A stretch of 64,000 nucleotides of DNA from NCBI GenBank assembly GCA_052174495.1, contig JBQMRR010000015.1, forward strand, positions 33,133-97,132, given 5' to 3'. This document shows, piece by piece, positions 34,736 to 47,242 of this stretch (the first letter of the stretch is position 1; each line of letters starts with the position of its first letter). The notes under the pieces were generated by a model that saw only the letters and a list, made by a program, of their open reading frames with translations, made no database searches and was not told where the DNA came from. The position numbers were made by a program, and so were the translations under genes. This DNA comes from Arsenophonus sp052174495 (GTDB lineage Bacteria > Pseudomonadota > Gammaproteobacteria > Enterobacterales > Enterobacteriaceae).

Positions 34736-35750
34736 TTGTGCGGGAGATATATATCTTGGTATTTTCCATAGAAATAGAAATTATCATTCTGTCCTCGAAT
34801 TAGTTAGGTTTATTAGTATAGCCATCTTTATATTTGTCTTAGATGGTAGAAGGAGATAGAGTTATTTCTGGTTCTCTATAAGAGATAAATTCATCAGAAA
34901 GTATATATTATTCAGGAATTGTTTTCTCAATGCAATTATAGCTAGCATCATCAGATTTATCTTGGGCATTTTACTTAAAACCCAAGGATAATCGTGATAT
35001 AGGTGGATAAATACTTTTATATCGAAAAAATTAGAGACTGGGAGTTGGATACAATGTTGTATGCGCCTCTTTTCAAGAGTTATAAAAAATTTTATTCGAT
35101 CTCTGTTATTATTAATTTCGAAAAGAAATCATCAAGCACTTCGAATAAATAGGCAGTGTATAATACCTGAAGTTGCGTATTATCTTCTAATTTGTCAAAA
35201 TTACGTTTTAGGAGATTTATTGTGAGGCCATATCTATATAAAATTTAAAAAATTAATATCTCTACTCATAGAGTATAAAGAAATATTCAGCTAATGAACA
35301 TGCATATAGCAGTATAGCTTTCTCTTGATCACACTTTAATAAGATTGCTCTATATTCAAAGTTTAATGTAAAATGTTTTAGGAGTTTTCTTTAGCTGATT
35401 ATTGATAAGAGTCTATCTTTTACTTTTAGATAGAGCAAAATTCTACGAAACCTTTGCCAGCAAATATAAAATTAATTACTATCGCTTAATAACGATGAGT
35501 AATCAGAGAGTTCTTGGTAAGGAACTCTACATTTAAAATATAAACAATTATATCAACCAATTAAAGGGATAGCTAAGTAGCTTCAATGGTGTAGAATTAT
35601 TTTATTTACTAAATTATCTGGACTAGAGATAATTGTTTTAAATCACAACAATTAAAATACAGTCGTGGCTAAAAATTGCTCTGCGAGAAAAGTAACAACT
35701 TTTGCAAAATAGTCGATTTAGAATAGTACCAGTGAATTATCTAATATATC
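34736..35750. mobile_element. Unassigned repeat family B, right part
   Basis: Aligns with 21.7-22.3 kb (GAAAT-AT-ATTCTGTCC, GTTCTCTATAAGAGATAAATTCAT) and then with 9.72-10.2 kb. It joins the broken edge of the IS256 copy, suggesting insertion of B into IS256 or deletion between the two. Confidence 0.5.
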
Positions 35751-36169
35751 AGCCTAAACACCCCTACCCGTCCACAGGCATAAACCTGACATAACTGCGC
35801 TACTATCTTTATTTATAATATCTACGCTAAAATACGTTTAATAACGTGGTAGTGGAAGATATAATTTAAAATGAGTAATGCAAGGGTTTATTACTGGAGA
35901 ATCGATGAAGAGAAAGTAAAAATATCAAGTTTAGGCTTGTTTTAGTTATTTGAAAATATTGCTTATTGCTTATTGCTATTATAAGCACATAATAGGAATT
36001 ATTTTATCCTGAGTAATTCAAGAAGAATCAAGTTATTATGAAACTAGATTCATGTAATATCTAAACTAGTAATTAACTTTTAGATTCATCTATAAAATTT
36101 AAAATTATTAATTATTATTTATTATTTATAATATGATTATTTATCAACGCTTCTTTTGCCTTATAGTTA

Positions 36170-36970
36170 GTTATGTTAACTTCTGATTTATTAGTTTTAG
36201 GAGGATCCTGGCGTATCCCCTCTTCTAATTATTTTCATAAATTATTCTAATAATAAAAAGATGATATGCCATGCAAAAACTACCCTGCAGCTATTTGAAA
36301 AACTAGATATTATTTTAATCCATTGCATGAACTGATCCATAATGCTAACAGATAGTTGATAGGCGCCACTGTTTGAGACAGACTTAGACTCGAAACTATG
36401 CTAGATAACATAGTTCAACAGAGCTTTGTCTACGGATCTCATCGGTTGTCCGTAACGGTTATTTGCCCCCAGTGAACCTCATTATAGACTGGTTTTTCAG
36501 ATGTTGAGATTAAAATGCCTAAGATTATTAAATGGAATCGGAGTGACAATGGAATATTCTTCAAAAGCTTAGTGCTATCACTTTATTTCAAGTGTGTAAA
36601 AATCGGCAAAGAGTAGCTATCCTGCTCTGTATATGCAGGACATTTATATACTTGTGATTTTCACGATGCTATAATGCCGGTTTTCTCGATAAAAAAAATA
36701 CTCTCCTCTGGCCGCTAGAGTAAGGAGACTAAAACAACAATTTCTTAAAGAACGGAGGAAAGATCATACTTTTGCGTGATTTAAGTAATACTCCTAATGT
36801 TTATTTCTAGAACAACGATATTATACCCCCCTCTTGTCTTATATGATAATCGTCTTTACCTTATGATCAAATCGGCATCACTGCGCATGGATGTAAGAAT
36901 CTCATTTTTTCTCTAAGATGATTATTGTAAATAAAAATCGAATGTAGAACACTATGGTATGTCCGTACTA
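36170..36970 (+). mobile_element. IS256-family insertion sequence, left part of a split copy
   Basis: ATGCCATGCAAAAACTACCCTGCAGCTATT and GATAGGCGCCACTGTTTGAGACAG match the N-terminal half of the copies at 7.4 and 18.8 kb. Matching ends near 36.97 kb and resumes in the same orientation at 38.89 kb. A C-rich tract (TACCCCCCTC) lies near 36825. Confidence 0.7.
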
Positions 36971-38885
36971 TCTACGACTATTCGTGGATGTTCATGATAT
37001 TAATACTGTTTTATACTATACAATATATTATATTTTATAAATTTAGCAGATTGCTCAGAAGAAATTTTCTAAAAAGCGTAAATTGATAAATCAGAAATAG
37101 ACAACAGACGATTTTAGTTGTTATACTATCTTTTACCTAAAAAATTTTATGATCTTTCTTCTAAAATTAATAAAGACAGACTGACTGAATGTTATTATAC
37201 ACCAAAATAGGTCATATAGCAATTATTGACTCTACTCTTTAATTTTCCCAATATACAAGTGTATTATCCTTTTTTAATCACGATTATCTAAGATTTTTAA
37301 AAACGCTCAAAAAGCCGATAATTCTGGATACAACTCGTATTAAGGGGTAATGTATGAAAGTATGGTTTTCGATGAATTCATCACCTGTAAGAAATTACAG
37401 AATAATTTACATCTCATTAGCTCCTAAAAATAAATATAAAAATAACTGGGTCGATAGACTTTGACAAATTCAAACAGGATGATAATTTTCATTTCTCTTG
37501 TAAGATACCTAGAGAGTATTTTATCAAAAGATGTATATCTTTCTCCAGGTCAATTAAAGTAGTTTTCACCATTGATATTGATAGCTGAAATAAATTTCTT
37601 GAAAATATAGTAAAAGTATTAACTTGTAGATCTGTCTCTCTGTAGAGCGAAGATATGTACTACAGCATTTTGGATAAAAGAGTTTTATCTTATTACTCTA
37701 TTGCTATACCTCTCCTGAATATTTCCATCGCTGTTTTCAAAAGTTGTAAATAAAAAAATATTCGAGTTAATTTGGCTTCAAAACTACTGAGTATATACTA
37801 TTGGCATAAGAACTTCATATTTTATACGATTGCAACTTGCAACATATTACTTTTACTATTCCTCATTTTCTTTATCCTTTTTTAATAATAACTATTCACT
37901 CTCAACGCTTCTGTTTTGTACCCCCCACACCTGCACTTATACTGCACTAGGTATATGTACAAATAAGATATTGAAATTAGTATTTTCTATGCTTCATATG
38001 CTTATCTAAAAAATTCAATTAACATCTGGATGTTCATGTCTGTGTCACTTATGATGGTTTGGATATTAAACATCTTACATGACGTGATCTATTTTTGGAA
38101 AAATAGCAGTCAAAAGGAAACATCCATGGAGAGACGCTTTGTCATCTAGCTGATGCGTCATAAGATGACTTAATAAATTTTAGTATCTTCTTAGTCTTGT
38201 GGTATATCCGTGCCAGAAATCAGTATCAGGATATCATAAAGGTTAGAGTGCGAATCTTACTGTAAAAAGTACACTTCGATAAAAAGAAGAAAGGAGGACA
38301 TGGTATAGTCTAAATTATATTAATCGCTAATTTAATTCGGTATTCGTATTAAAACTACAGCATTTATCGAAGAGGAGAAGAGTTGTATATGATCATAAGA
38401 TCAACGGATTAAGCAGTTGCTGGCAACAGAGTGGATACATAATGGAAGAAAGATAATCAAGCGCTATATTAGTTTATATTTCGACTATATATTCTAAGAT
38501 GATGAGTTATTATGGGTTTTTCTCGAATCCTCAGCAAGGCATATTGTTACTGAAGGTGCATAAAATACTGTAAATAATTTATAAAAATTGAGAATTTAGT
38601 GTTAGCCGTTCTAATAAAAAAATTCTGTATACAGATCCGTAAAAATACATTTTATATAGCGGGCGACAGGATACTTTTTTATCGACAGCAGCTTGACTAG
38701 AACTAGATATCGAAATTGTTGTTAGAAAGAATCCATAAAATAAAAAACGGGAGTTATTAAACTGGAAACATACTAGAGTTAACGTTTCTAAATTAATATA
38801 TTAAGTTAAAGAATACACACTCCGATAAAATTTTAACTTTTTAATAAGCTAAATAACTACTTTCTATCTATTTTTGTTAAAAATA
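36971..38885. mobile_element. Unassigned repeat family B nested in IS256, reverse orientation
   Basis: About 1.9 kb related in reverse complement to 20.5-22.2 kb; for example TTCATATTTTATACGATTGCAACTTGCAACATATTACTTTTAC here corresponds to the reversed sequence near 21.42 kb. Both sides are flanked by the two halves of one IS256 copy. No transposase motif is recognised. Confidence 0.55.
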
Positions 38886-39458
38886 GATGGCTTTTTTCTT
38901 AGATTAAAGAGAGATTCAATTTTTCTAACCATGAATTAGATGGAACTCTTCTTTAATAACTGGCAAGTACGTTGCTTAACTGTATTTTCCAGGCTTCTTA
39001 CTGGAATAACACGGTAATTAATTTTAAATATAATGACAAATATATTTCAGGACACGCAGCATAAATGCTGTTTGATATACAAAATGGCTCATATCTTGGT
39101 TTCACTCCTTAAAGCCATGTAGCACTGAAAGTTAAGATGAGATGAAGAAGATTTAGTTAATAGAATAGCGCCAATGTTCCTAATAAAGCTTATGATGTTT
39201 TATTGGTAAGGATTTTAGCGAAAATCTACCGAAACGATAAAGAATCTGAAGAAAGATCAAGAATAATAACTAGCATTCTATAACTTTTCGTCAATGCGCT
39301 GGTGTCAGTAAGAATGATAAATCTGATTAAATCGGATGAAGAATAGAATTTTAGCCTGCTGACTATGTTGTTAACAACTCCTGATTTTAGGAGGTAGAGC
39401 AGATTCATGAAGGATCAGAACAAAGAATAATCATAATATACTAGATCGCTAGTAACTC
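38886..39458 (+). mobile_element. IS256-family insertion sequence, right part of the split copy
   Basis: Continues the element broken at 36.97 kb and runs to the terminal repeat (CTAGATCGCTAGTAACTC). GATTCATGAAGGATCAGA corresponds to the transposase C-terminus (FKDGEQIHEGSDQ-like), as in the 46.2 kb copy. Confidence 0.72.
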
Positions 39459-39779
39459 AAATTTATGATTATTATATTAAATAATATATGTTATATATAA
39501 TCATGATTATGAGAAATCTTCTATTTAAGATATTGGTATAAAAAATTAAATTTAAAGGAAGCTTACTTAATTTATATGTATTAATGGAGTTCTATTAAAC
39601 TAGATTATTTAATAAAATAATGATAAAATATTTGTTTTTTATCAAAATAGCAAAGATGATTTAGCATCATAAATTTATAGAAGATAAAGTGTATTATCTT
39701 AATATTTAATATCCTAAGTTTATGGTTATAATAAAAGAAGTTATAAAGATAAAAACTTTTTATATTACATAAGAATATA

Positions 39780-40358
39780 TTAATTAATATAGGTAAATGC
39801 AGTAGTTACGCGTTTAACGTCATCAGTTTCACTGGCAATTTTTGCTGCAATAGTTCCTTCTTGTTGAGTTAAAATACCAAGTAAAAACACCTCCCCATCT
39901 TCGCTAATAACTTTTATAGTTGATGATTTAACCGAATTACTGATAAGAATTTGCGATTTTATTTTGGTAGTTATCCAAATATCTTTAGAGGTCACACCAA
40001 AATCAACTGGCATAGCCTGACGGATCTCATTATAAACAGCTTCAACACCTTCTACTTTAATTGCTATTTGTTTTGCTTTTTCAGCTAATACAAGATCTGG
40101 CGCTTGTCCGGTAAGTAATATTTTACCTTCATAAGCTGTTGTAATAACACGTGCATTGCAGGTAATTTCTTGATCTTTATTGATAGCAGCACTAACACGT
40201 GCTTCTAATGTTCCATCATCGACCTGACGACCGATACTTCTTGGATCCGTTGCACTTTTTGTGGCTACTGCTGCTGTCCCTATTACAACAGCACTAATGC
40301 ATCCTTGTAATAAAAGGATAGTGCATATTATGGTAATTATTAAAAGAAGTAGTCTCAT
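39780..40358 (-). CDS. dolP: Outer-membrane lipoprotein DolP with two BON domains
   Basis: DolP (formerly YraP) supports outer-membrane integrity and associates with the BAM complex and division sites. I set the start at MRLLLLIITIIC, giving a 20-residue signal peptide ending in the lipobox LLQG-C; the frame is open 22 codons further upstream, but that would bury the signal. The mature part has ATDPRSIGRQVDDGTLEARV (BON1) and SKDIWITTKIKSQIL...GEVFLLG (BON2). The 192-residue length matches E. coli (191). It lies downstream of diaA in the same direction, as in E. coli, but 1.46 kb away instead of adjacent, so it needs its own promoter. Confidence 0.93.
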   Translation of the reverse strand: MRLLLLIITIICTILLLQGCISAVVIGTAAVATKSATDPRSIGRQVDDGTLEARVSAAINKDQEITCNARVITTAYEGKILLTGQAPDLVLAEKAKQIAIKVEGVEAVYNEIRQAMPVDFGVTSKDIWITTKIKSQILISNSVKSSTIKVISEDGEVFLLGILTQQEGTIAAKIASETDDVKRVTTAFTYIN

Positions 40359-41822
40359 TATTCTATATTCTATATGAACGCATTTCTGTTTTGAGGATAT
40401 CTTAAATTTAGACATTAATGGCATAGTTGAAGCTCTATATCCAGCTTTATTTCAGCCATTACGACTGATCTCTATGTAATTATTCACTGACTCATACTCT
40501 ATTTTTCTAATGAGTTTTAAGCTAAAGAAACAATGGAGGTCTAGCAAGTTCCAGATCTTATTTATTGTTAATATAACTACGATTGACTATGTGACCTTTT
40601 ATCATTTATCTTTAATCTTTAAAAGAGTTAGGTTCATTAATACATATTATTCAAAATAGTTTTATGCTGATGTATTTTTGTTAGCTTCGATTATTGGATA
40701 TAAAGAAGCTATATCAGATAGGCTATCTTGTTAGCTATTCTGATCACAGCTACGCTGGACGGCTGCTTTTTATTATAGTTATCATTTAAGAGGACAGTTT
40801 TTGAGAAGTAGTATGGCTAAGATTCCCTTGCGTCATGAATAAATAATATTCACAGATAAATATCACTACGTTTACTAATACTCAGTAGTCATATCTTTTC
40901 TGTCAGTGCTAGTTTGTTTTAGCACTAGTCCGATATAGGGAGAGAAGTCTTGCTCTGCCTAGAACGGTATTACCATTCCTCATTGTTGCAACTTCAGAAG
41001 TGAGTAATAAGCGGCCTAATATTTATAGATTTGTATAATTTTTACTGCCACTCGTCCCTCATTCTTTTTCAGCTAGTCACTGTTATTCTATTCAACCATT
41101 TGAGTATCAAGGTCAACTAGTCATTGATATTGAGTTTTAATCTAGTAAATTAGGAATGACAGCAAGTTTTAAGCGATCAAGAATTCCTCTTATATTATTA
41201 TTTAATAACCCCCAATTCTTACTGTACTGTTTTGCTAAACTCTAATAATCGATGTATAGATCATTGATCTGAGCTACATGAAGCTTTTCAAGCTGATATA
41301 GCTAGTCTTATATGGAGTAAAAGATAGTCTATTCTCTTCGTTTTTAATGGGAAATTTCTTTACTTGGTTATTGAATCGTCATTTGAATAGTGTAAACATT
41401 TTATAATATTATTTTGTTGCTTATTAGTAACATTTTTAATGAATTTACATTGAAGTAATCAAATTTTATGCCCCAGTTTTAGTTACCTAGCCTAACCACT
41501 GAGAGAGAGGGATTTTCCTTATAGACTTGCATGATAATAAAACAAAGTTTTTAATTACTGAAATATTCTAAATAAAGCATCTCGTTTAAGTTGTTTATCA
41601 ATAATTTAACTGTGTATTTTAATGAAATAGATATATATTGGATCTGTTGCAATATCAATCTCAACAGGGATATATTTCATATCGTAGATCCTCCAGTTAT
41701 CAAGAAGCCTTACGTGTCCCATATTGATAATCTGATGCTAGAAATATCTACAGGGAGACACATTTTATCTACTAAACCCTTCGTTGTGGTTAAGTAGTTG
41801 GAATGCTTTCATTATATTCTCC
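40359..41822. other. 1.46-kb non-coding insert between dolP and diaA
   Basis: In E. coli diaA and yraP (dolP) are almost contiguous. Here the gap holds sequence with stops in all frames. An open stretch on the plus strand (41591-41797, 68 codons) runs against both neighbours and has no domain that I recognise. It may be a deeply decayed mobile element. Confidence 0.45.
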
Positions 41823-42413
41823 TTAGTTATCTTGATACGGAAAAAGTATATTATCGATTAGGTCAGATAAACAATTAACTGTTAATAGGTGAACTTCTTG
41901 AATTCTGATACTCCTTTGGGAAGGTATTCGAATTTCTACATCTTGTGTACCTAATAAGCCGGCTAATTCTCCGCCATCATGACCAGTTAAGGCTACAATC
42001 GTCATATCCCGTGTAAGTGAAGCTTCAATCGCTTTTATCATAACGTGACTATCGCCTTTAGTGGCAATTGCAAGGAGTACATCACCAGATTGCCCTAATG
42101 CACGAATTTGTTTTGCATATACTTCTTCGGGTTTTTGGCTATTAGCGATCGAGGTTATAATTGAATTATCTGTGTTGAGAGATAATGCAGGGAGACTTGG
42201 ACGTTCAGCTTCAAATTGATTGATCATATTGCTTGCAAATCTTTGTGCTATAACTGACGAGCCGCCACTGCCGCAACATAAGATTTTATTACCATTTAGT
42301 AATGCGTGAACAATCATAATCGCTGCACGAGAAATAGCATCAGGTAATACTTCAGCAGCAGCTATTTGTGTTTGAATACTTTCGGTAAAACAGGCTTTAA
42401 TTTTCTCCAACAC
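41823..42413 (-). CDS. diaA: DnaA initiator-associating protein DiaA
   Basis: DiaA is a homotetrameric SIS-domain protein that binds DnaA and promotes its ordered assembly at oriC. The product is 196 residues, exactly the E. coli length, and starts MLEKIKACFTESIQTQIAAAE. The sugar-isomerase fold segments LLNGNKILCCGSGGSS, GDVLLAIATKGDS and DMTIVALTGHDGGELAG are intact. GmhA is a close homologue, but the near-identity of the N-terminus and the neighbouring dolP identify DiaA. The expected upstream genes yraN and lpoA are absent: an IS256 remnant starts about 100 bases before the gene. Confidence 0.95.
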   Translation of the reverse strand: MLEKIKACFTESIQTQIAAAEVLPDAISRAAIMIVHALLNGNKILCCGSGGSSVIAQRFASNMINQFEAERPSLPALSLNTDNSIITSIANSQKPEEVYAKQIRALGQSGDVLLAIATKGDSHVMIKAIEASLTRDMTIVALTGHDGGELAGLLGTQDVEIRIPSQRSIRIQEVHLLTVNCLSDLIDNILFPYQDN

Positions 42414-42513
42414 GTTAAGACCTACTTACATATAATTAATGGATGGTATCATATAGTCACTAAAGGAATTTGATAACAATTTAAATTGATTGCCGGTAAT
42501 AGCATAAATATCA

Positions 42514-43895
42514 AGGTTTATTAACAAATCTCGTATATGCTAATCATGCTCAACTCTGATGCTTTGTGAATCTGTTCTTCGTCCTTAAATTGGATGTTAT
42601 TTACCAGCATGGTTAAAAGGTCAAATTCTTTTATCTCATTCCTGCTTTTTTAAATAGACGGAAGCAGAGTAAATACCATAAAGGGTTGTTTTTGAACTTT
42701 AACTCTTTACGAGTTAACTTCATAACCTCAATGTCACAAAATCCGCGACTCAATCGAATTTCTCGTTCTTATTGACGCCCAGTGTATTTATTGAAGAGAA
42801 GGCATAGAATTCCAACTGTTCTTATCGATATTTCAGGTTCTTTATCGCTGTAGAAGTCTTCGCTAAACCCTTGCTAACAAAATATCAAGGGATTGATTAG
42901 TGACATCGCAGCTCTTTACTAGCAAGACTTCTCCATAAACTTAAACCTTAACTATCGGTTTCATGAACTTTATGGAGTGAAGGTAGCATATTATTTATTT
43001 TGTATACTCAACAACATTGGTGCTGCGCACTGAAAATATCTTTTCCATTACACTCAAAATTAATAGTAGGGAACCCCATAATGGGCTTGAAAATACGGTT
43101 AAGCCGCGCGCTTTCATGCCATTGATAAGCTTGATCCAACTTGCTTCTGACTCTTAATAAGCATTTTTATCGCAAGGAGCTTATTATCATAGATGCAGTG
43201 CGCGATAATTAAGTAGCAGGTAAAAGCGATCAGCTTTCCTAACAGGACGGTATATATCATTGCCCAAAAAATAAACGTAGCGTGAATCTAGTTAAATCAT
43301 GCAGGCACATTACCTATGCTTTTCGAGGCATTGCTATTTTAATATACCGATACTACTAAGTAGAGAGATTATATGCTTTTTATCAATAATTATACCAGGA
43401 CTTCATCAAAATCACTGGTGAATGTGTCTCGCAAGTAGAGGCATGAGAGCGTCACTACTTTGTTGCTTTTATACGCTTCAGATAGGGCAGTAATAATGAG
43501 CTGTAAAAGTATATTCCGTTGCCGCTGAGATCTTTTAACCTTCGACAATTTAATCTCAATATCAGCAATATCAATCTATATGGTGGTTCGTTATAGAAAA
43601 TAAGCATTATTGACGAGACGACATAATACTAGTCGATAAATCGGCATTCAGCATGTTGTTCCAGCCATGCCTGCCATGCCTTGAATCCTCCGTCTCAACA
43701 GGGGTGCTATCAGATACTTACTACACCATTACAGATAAATTCATGCAATGTATCAGATAATATCTGATTTTGTGTCTATTTTGTAAGTAGAATTTTTATG
43801 ATATATCATCTTTCTGTTGTTAAAATAATTCACAAAATTAATAATTAGGATATGTTTCATTTCTAAAACTCCATATACCAAAAGTGGTATAACTC
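42514..43895 (-). mobile_element. IS256-family insertion sequence, degenerate copy
   Basis: It begins AAGGTTTATTAACAAATCTCG, a decayed terminal repeat, and ends ATACCAAAAGTGGTATAACTC. The interior aligns with the 44.8 kb copy throughout (CTTATTGACGCCCAGTGTATT; GGTAAAAGCGATCAGCTTTCC). No transposase frame survives. Confidence 0.78.
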
Positions 43896-43994
43896 AATAA
43901 TTTTATTGCAACAATTTTAAATATTTGCTAAAATATTAACAGTACAGTACATAATCTGAAACTACTAAGATTAATGATACAGATAAAGTCAATG

Positions 43995-44621
43995 TTATTT
44001 TATGTTTTTTGAAAAACGTTTTTCTGCTTCATCCCAGTTAATAACTGACCAAAAAGCTTTAATATAGTCAAAGCGACGATTTTCATATTTAAGATAATAT
44101 GCATGTTCCCAGATATCAAGCCCTAAAATAGGGTAACCAGAAACACCAGTAATAGCCTCACCCATTAGCGGGTTATCTTGATTAGCTGTCGAAACGACCG
44201 CTAGTTTCTCATTCAATCTCAATACTAACCATGCCCAACCAGAACCAAAATGAGTTGTTGCTGTTTTTTCAAAGATTTCTTTAAAATCTTTAACGCTACC
44301 GAAATTACCTTCAATCGCAGATTTCAATTCACCATGTAGCTCAGTACCTAATTTCAAACCATTCCAAAACATGCTATGATTAGCATGCCCACCTGCATTA
44401 TTGCGTAAAAAAGTACTCTTATCGGCAGGTATTTTTTCTAAATTTTGAATTAAATCATTAATATCAAGCTTAGCAAGCTCAGGAAAATATTTTAACGCAT
44501 CATTGGTATTGTTGATATATGTTTGGTGATGCTTGGTATGATGGATCCTCATTGTCCTTTCATCAAAATATGGCTCTAGTGACCAATATTCATAAGGTAA
44601 GGAAGGTAATGTATAGTTCAT
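43995..44621 (-). CDS. sodA: Superoxide dismutase [Mn]
   Basis: SodA converts superoxide to hydrogen peroxide and oxygen in the cytoplasm. The 208-residue product starts MNYTLPSLPYEYWSLEPYFD. Metal ligands are visible: His27 in RIHHTKHHQ, the histidine in NNAGGHANHSMFW, and the aspartate and histidine in LDIWEHAYYL. GHANHS and DIWEHAYY, with the rest of the sequence closely following E. coli SodA, point to the manganese form. The gene lies alone between two IS256 remnants of the same orientation, about 100 bases from one and 215 from the other. Confidence 0.97.
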   Translation of the reverse strand: MNYTLPSLPYEYWSLEPYFDERTMRIHHTKHHQTYINNTNDALKYFPELAKLDINDLIQNLEKIPADKSTFLRNNAGGHANHSMFWNGLKLGTELHGELKSAIEGNFGSVKDFKEIFEKTATTHFGSGWAWLVLRLNEKLAVVSTANQDNPLMGEAITGVSGYPILGLDIWEHAYYLKYENRRFDYIKAFWSVINWDEAEKRFSKNIK

Positions 44622-44835
44622 GTGTATTAACTCCTATTACTTATTACTTAAATATAAAATGAATATTCAATTATTCTTTATTTTACAAGAATTTTAATAA
44701 TATTGAAAACAATTATAAACAATATATTTTAAGGGTTTTATTTTTTTTACATATAATATGTATGTATTAGTTAATTAAATTGAAATAAACTTTTTTATAA
44801 AATTATCAATAAAAATTTAAAAAATAATTAATTAA

Positions 44836-46223
44836 GAGTTATTAGTAAATTTAGTATATGACGATCAGATATGTTTCATTCTGATGCTTTCTGAATCTGT
44901 TTTTCATCATTTAATTAAATCTTGTTTATATCAGGGGGATCGGTCAGCAGGTTAAATCCACTGAGGCGCAGTTCCAGCTTTTCTTGGCAGATAGGAGCAA
45001 CTTAAATACCATTGAAACGGTTGTTTTTCTCGAACTGCACCTCCTTATGTATCGACTTAATATCCTTAATGTCATAAAAAATCTAATTTAATTAGATTTA
45101 TTGTTCTTATTGATGCCAAGTTCTGCCTAACAAGAAATCGTAGAATGCCAACAATCTCTTTTCGATTTTTTTCAATTTTTTTTTCACCGCTTATAACATT
45201 GTTATAAATATCAAGGGTTTTATTAGTAGTATCGTAATTTTCTGTAGTATAATTCTAACAGCTCACCTTAATTTTCAGTTGCATACTTTTAACAAGTAAA
45301 GCCAATATATCAGATATTTTATGTTCTAATAGAATTTGTGCTAGATGTCTTGAGAATATCTTTATTGTTATATTCTAAAAACAAAAAGCACCATTTCCAG
45401 ATACCAAGCCTAGAGATATACTTAAGGAACGCGCTTATAATCTATTAAAAAGTTTAGTTAAGTTTACTTCTAATTTTTAATAACTCTCTTTGAGCATAAC
45501 AAGTTCTTTATCTCCATGCGTAGTGTCGTCAATAATGAAGCAGAAGGCAAAACCAATCAGCTTGCCTCACAGAAAACAGTGTACGTCTTAAGCCAAGAAA
45601 TGAATGTAGATATATCGCTTAAATCACGTATGTGGACACCATTGTGGATGCTATTCAAACTATCGGTGTTTAATCTGCTAATGGTATTTGGTAAAAAAGA
45701 CCATGTTGCTTCTCATCAAGAAGTGTATTAGGGCTTAGTATAAATTCTGGTAGAGAAGAGATACCTTGCAGGTATAATTATGTCAGTAACCGTTTCCACC
45801 GTTTTTACATCTTTAAAATAGATAAGACGAAACAACGAGTTATTGAAAATATTCTATTGCTGCGCTATGATTCCTAATCTTAGATATTTTAATCTTAGTA
45901 TTGCCATACCAATCTGTATTGTTCTCTGTGGCAAATAATCGTTACGGACGACAGTCTCAATATTTATTGAAAGGCGACGGTTCAGTATATTATCGCAGCA
46001 TGACTGCGAGTTTATATCTAACAGTAGTATTTATCAGATACCTATCACCATTACAGATTAGCTCATGAAATAGATAAGAGAGTAATATCTAGTTTTGGAT
46101 ACCTGGTTATTCTAGACTTTTCATAGCATATTTATCTCTTTGTTATTTAAATCATCCAGTAAATTAATTAGTAGGATACGACAGCATCTCCAAAACATCA
46201 TATATCAGAAATAAGCATAACTC
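44836..46223 (-). mobile_element. IS256-family insertion sequence, degenerate copy with both ends
   Basis: Starts GAGTTATTAGTAAATTTAGTATATG and ends CAGAAATAAGCATAACTC. A 71-codon open stretch on the opposite strand (45516-45731) is a shadow. It directly abuts a plus-strand fragment of the same family at 46224, so it probably inserted into that copy. Confidence 0.8.
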
Positions 46224-47044
46224 AGGAGCGCAGGCAATGGTACTTGCGTAATTTAAACGATACAAGCTACCTTTATTTTTATTCCGATGACATGTTATCG
46301 TCCTGTTTAAGTATGCTGATTACCTTTGCCTTCTACTTATTATTAATATTACTGTATAGATCTAAGAAGATAATTGTACTTAAAATAAGTTATTGAGAAT
46401 TAAGAGGAAAACTGGAGTTAATTTCTAATGTCCTATAATCGCCGGTACTTAACTGCATTTGCAAGATTGCTACTGGATCAGATGTTTTTAATTTTTTTAA
46501 ATTCAAAGGTAAAGATATTTCTGAACATGTAGCACCAACGCTGCTAGCTAGCTAAGACAGCTAATGTGCTAGTTTTACTCCCCAAAGGCATCCAATAGAA
46601 ATTAAGGTGAGTTGAAGGAATTATAATTAGCAGGGAGTCACGATGCCGCTAAATAAAGCTTAATACTTTATTGATAAAATTTAACTAAGTACTATCCTGC
46701 AGCGATGAAGAACCTGAAGAAAGATTTAAAGAATGGCTGATATTCTATACCTTTTCGTCAGCACGCTGGTTAGCGTCAATAAAAATGAAGAATCCAATTT
46801 AGATATCGGTTTACGATAGTAAGACTATGATTTAACGTGAAAGAACTGTAAGTTCGAGAAAACAATCATTTTAATGCTATTTAATCTGCTCCAGCTTGCT
46901 CAGAAAAGCTAAAACTAACTAAAGGAATTTTGAACTGTGATCCTAGTGGTAAATAAAATTCAATTTAAAGATGAAGAATAGATTCATGAAGGATCAGAGT
47001 GGAACGTAGCCTGCTGCTGCCATATACTAGATTTACTAATAATG
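46224..47044 (+). mobile_element. IS256-family insertion sequence, 5'-truncated
   Basis: Begins inside the element at AGGCAATGGTACTTGCGTAATTT, matching 19.36 kb of the complete copy, and runs to TAGATTTACTAATAATG. The missing first half is not found upstream of the inserted copy. Confidence 0.75.
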
Positions 47045-47242
47045 TAAAAGGTATAATTCTTATTAATTATTTAATATAAAAAAATAAAAATAAATATTAA
47101 TTAGTTCCTTTCTTTATAGAAGATTACCAATTTTTAATTATAAATAAATATTAATTTATTAATATATTTAAATCAATGTTTTAACATAAATAATTTATTT
47201 TTAAAATTAGTCTTCTTTCTCTAGTTTTTCTGGAAGAGTAAA

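Noticed and set aside
41591..41797. 68-codon open frame on the plus strand as a small gene
   Set aside because: No ribosome binding site, domain or conservation is visible, and it lies in decayed DNA against its neighbours.
45516..45731. 71-residue hypothetical protein
   Set aside because: It is antisense to an IS256 copy and not conserved as a protein in other copies.
42514..46223. Active composite transposon mobilising sodA
   Set aside because: Both flanking IS256 copies have destroyed transposase frames and eroded ends.
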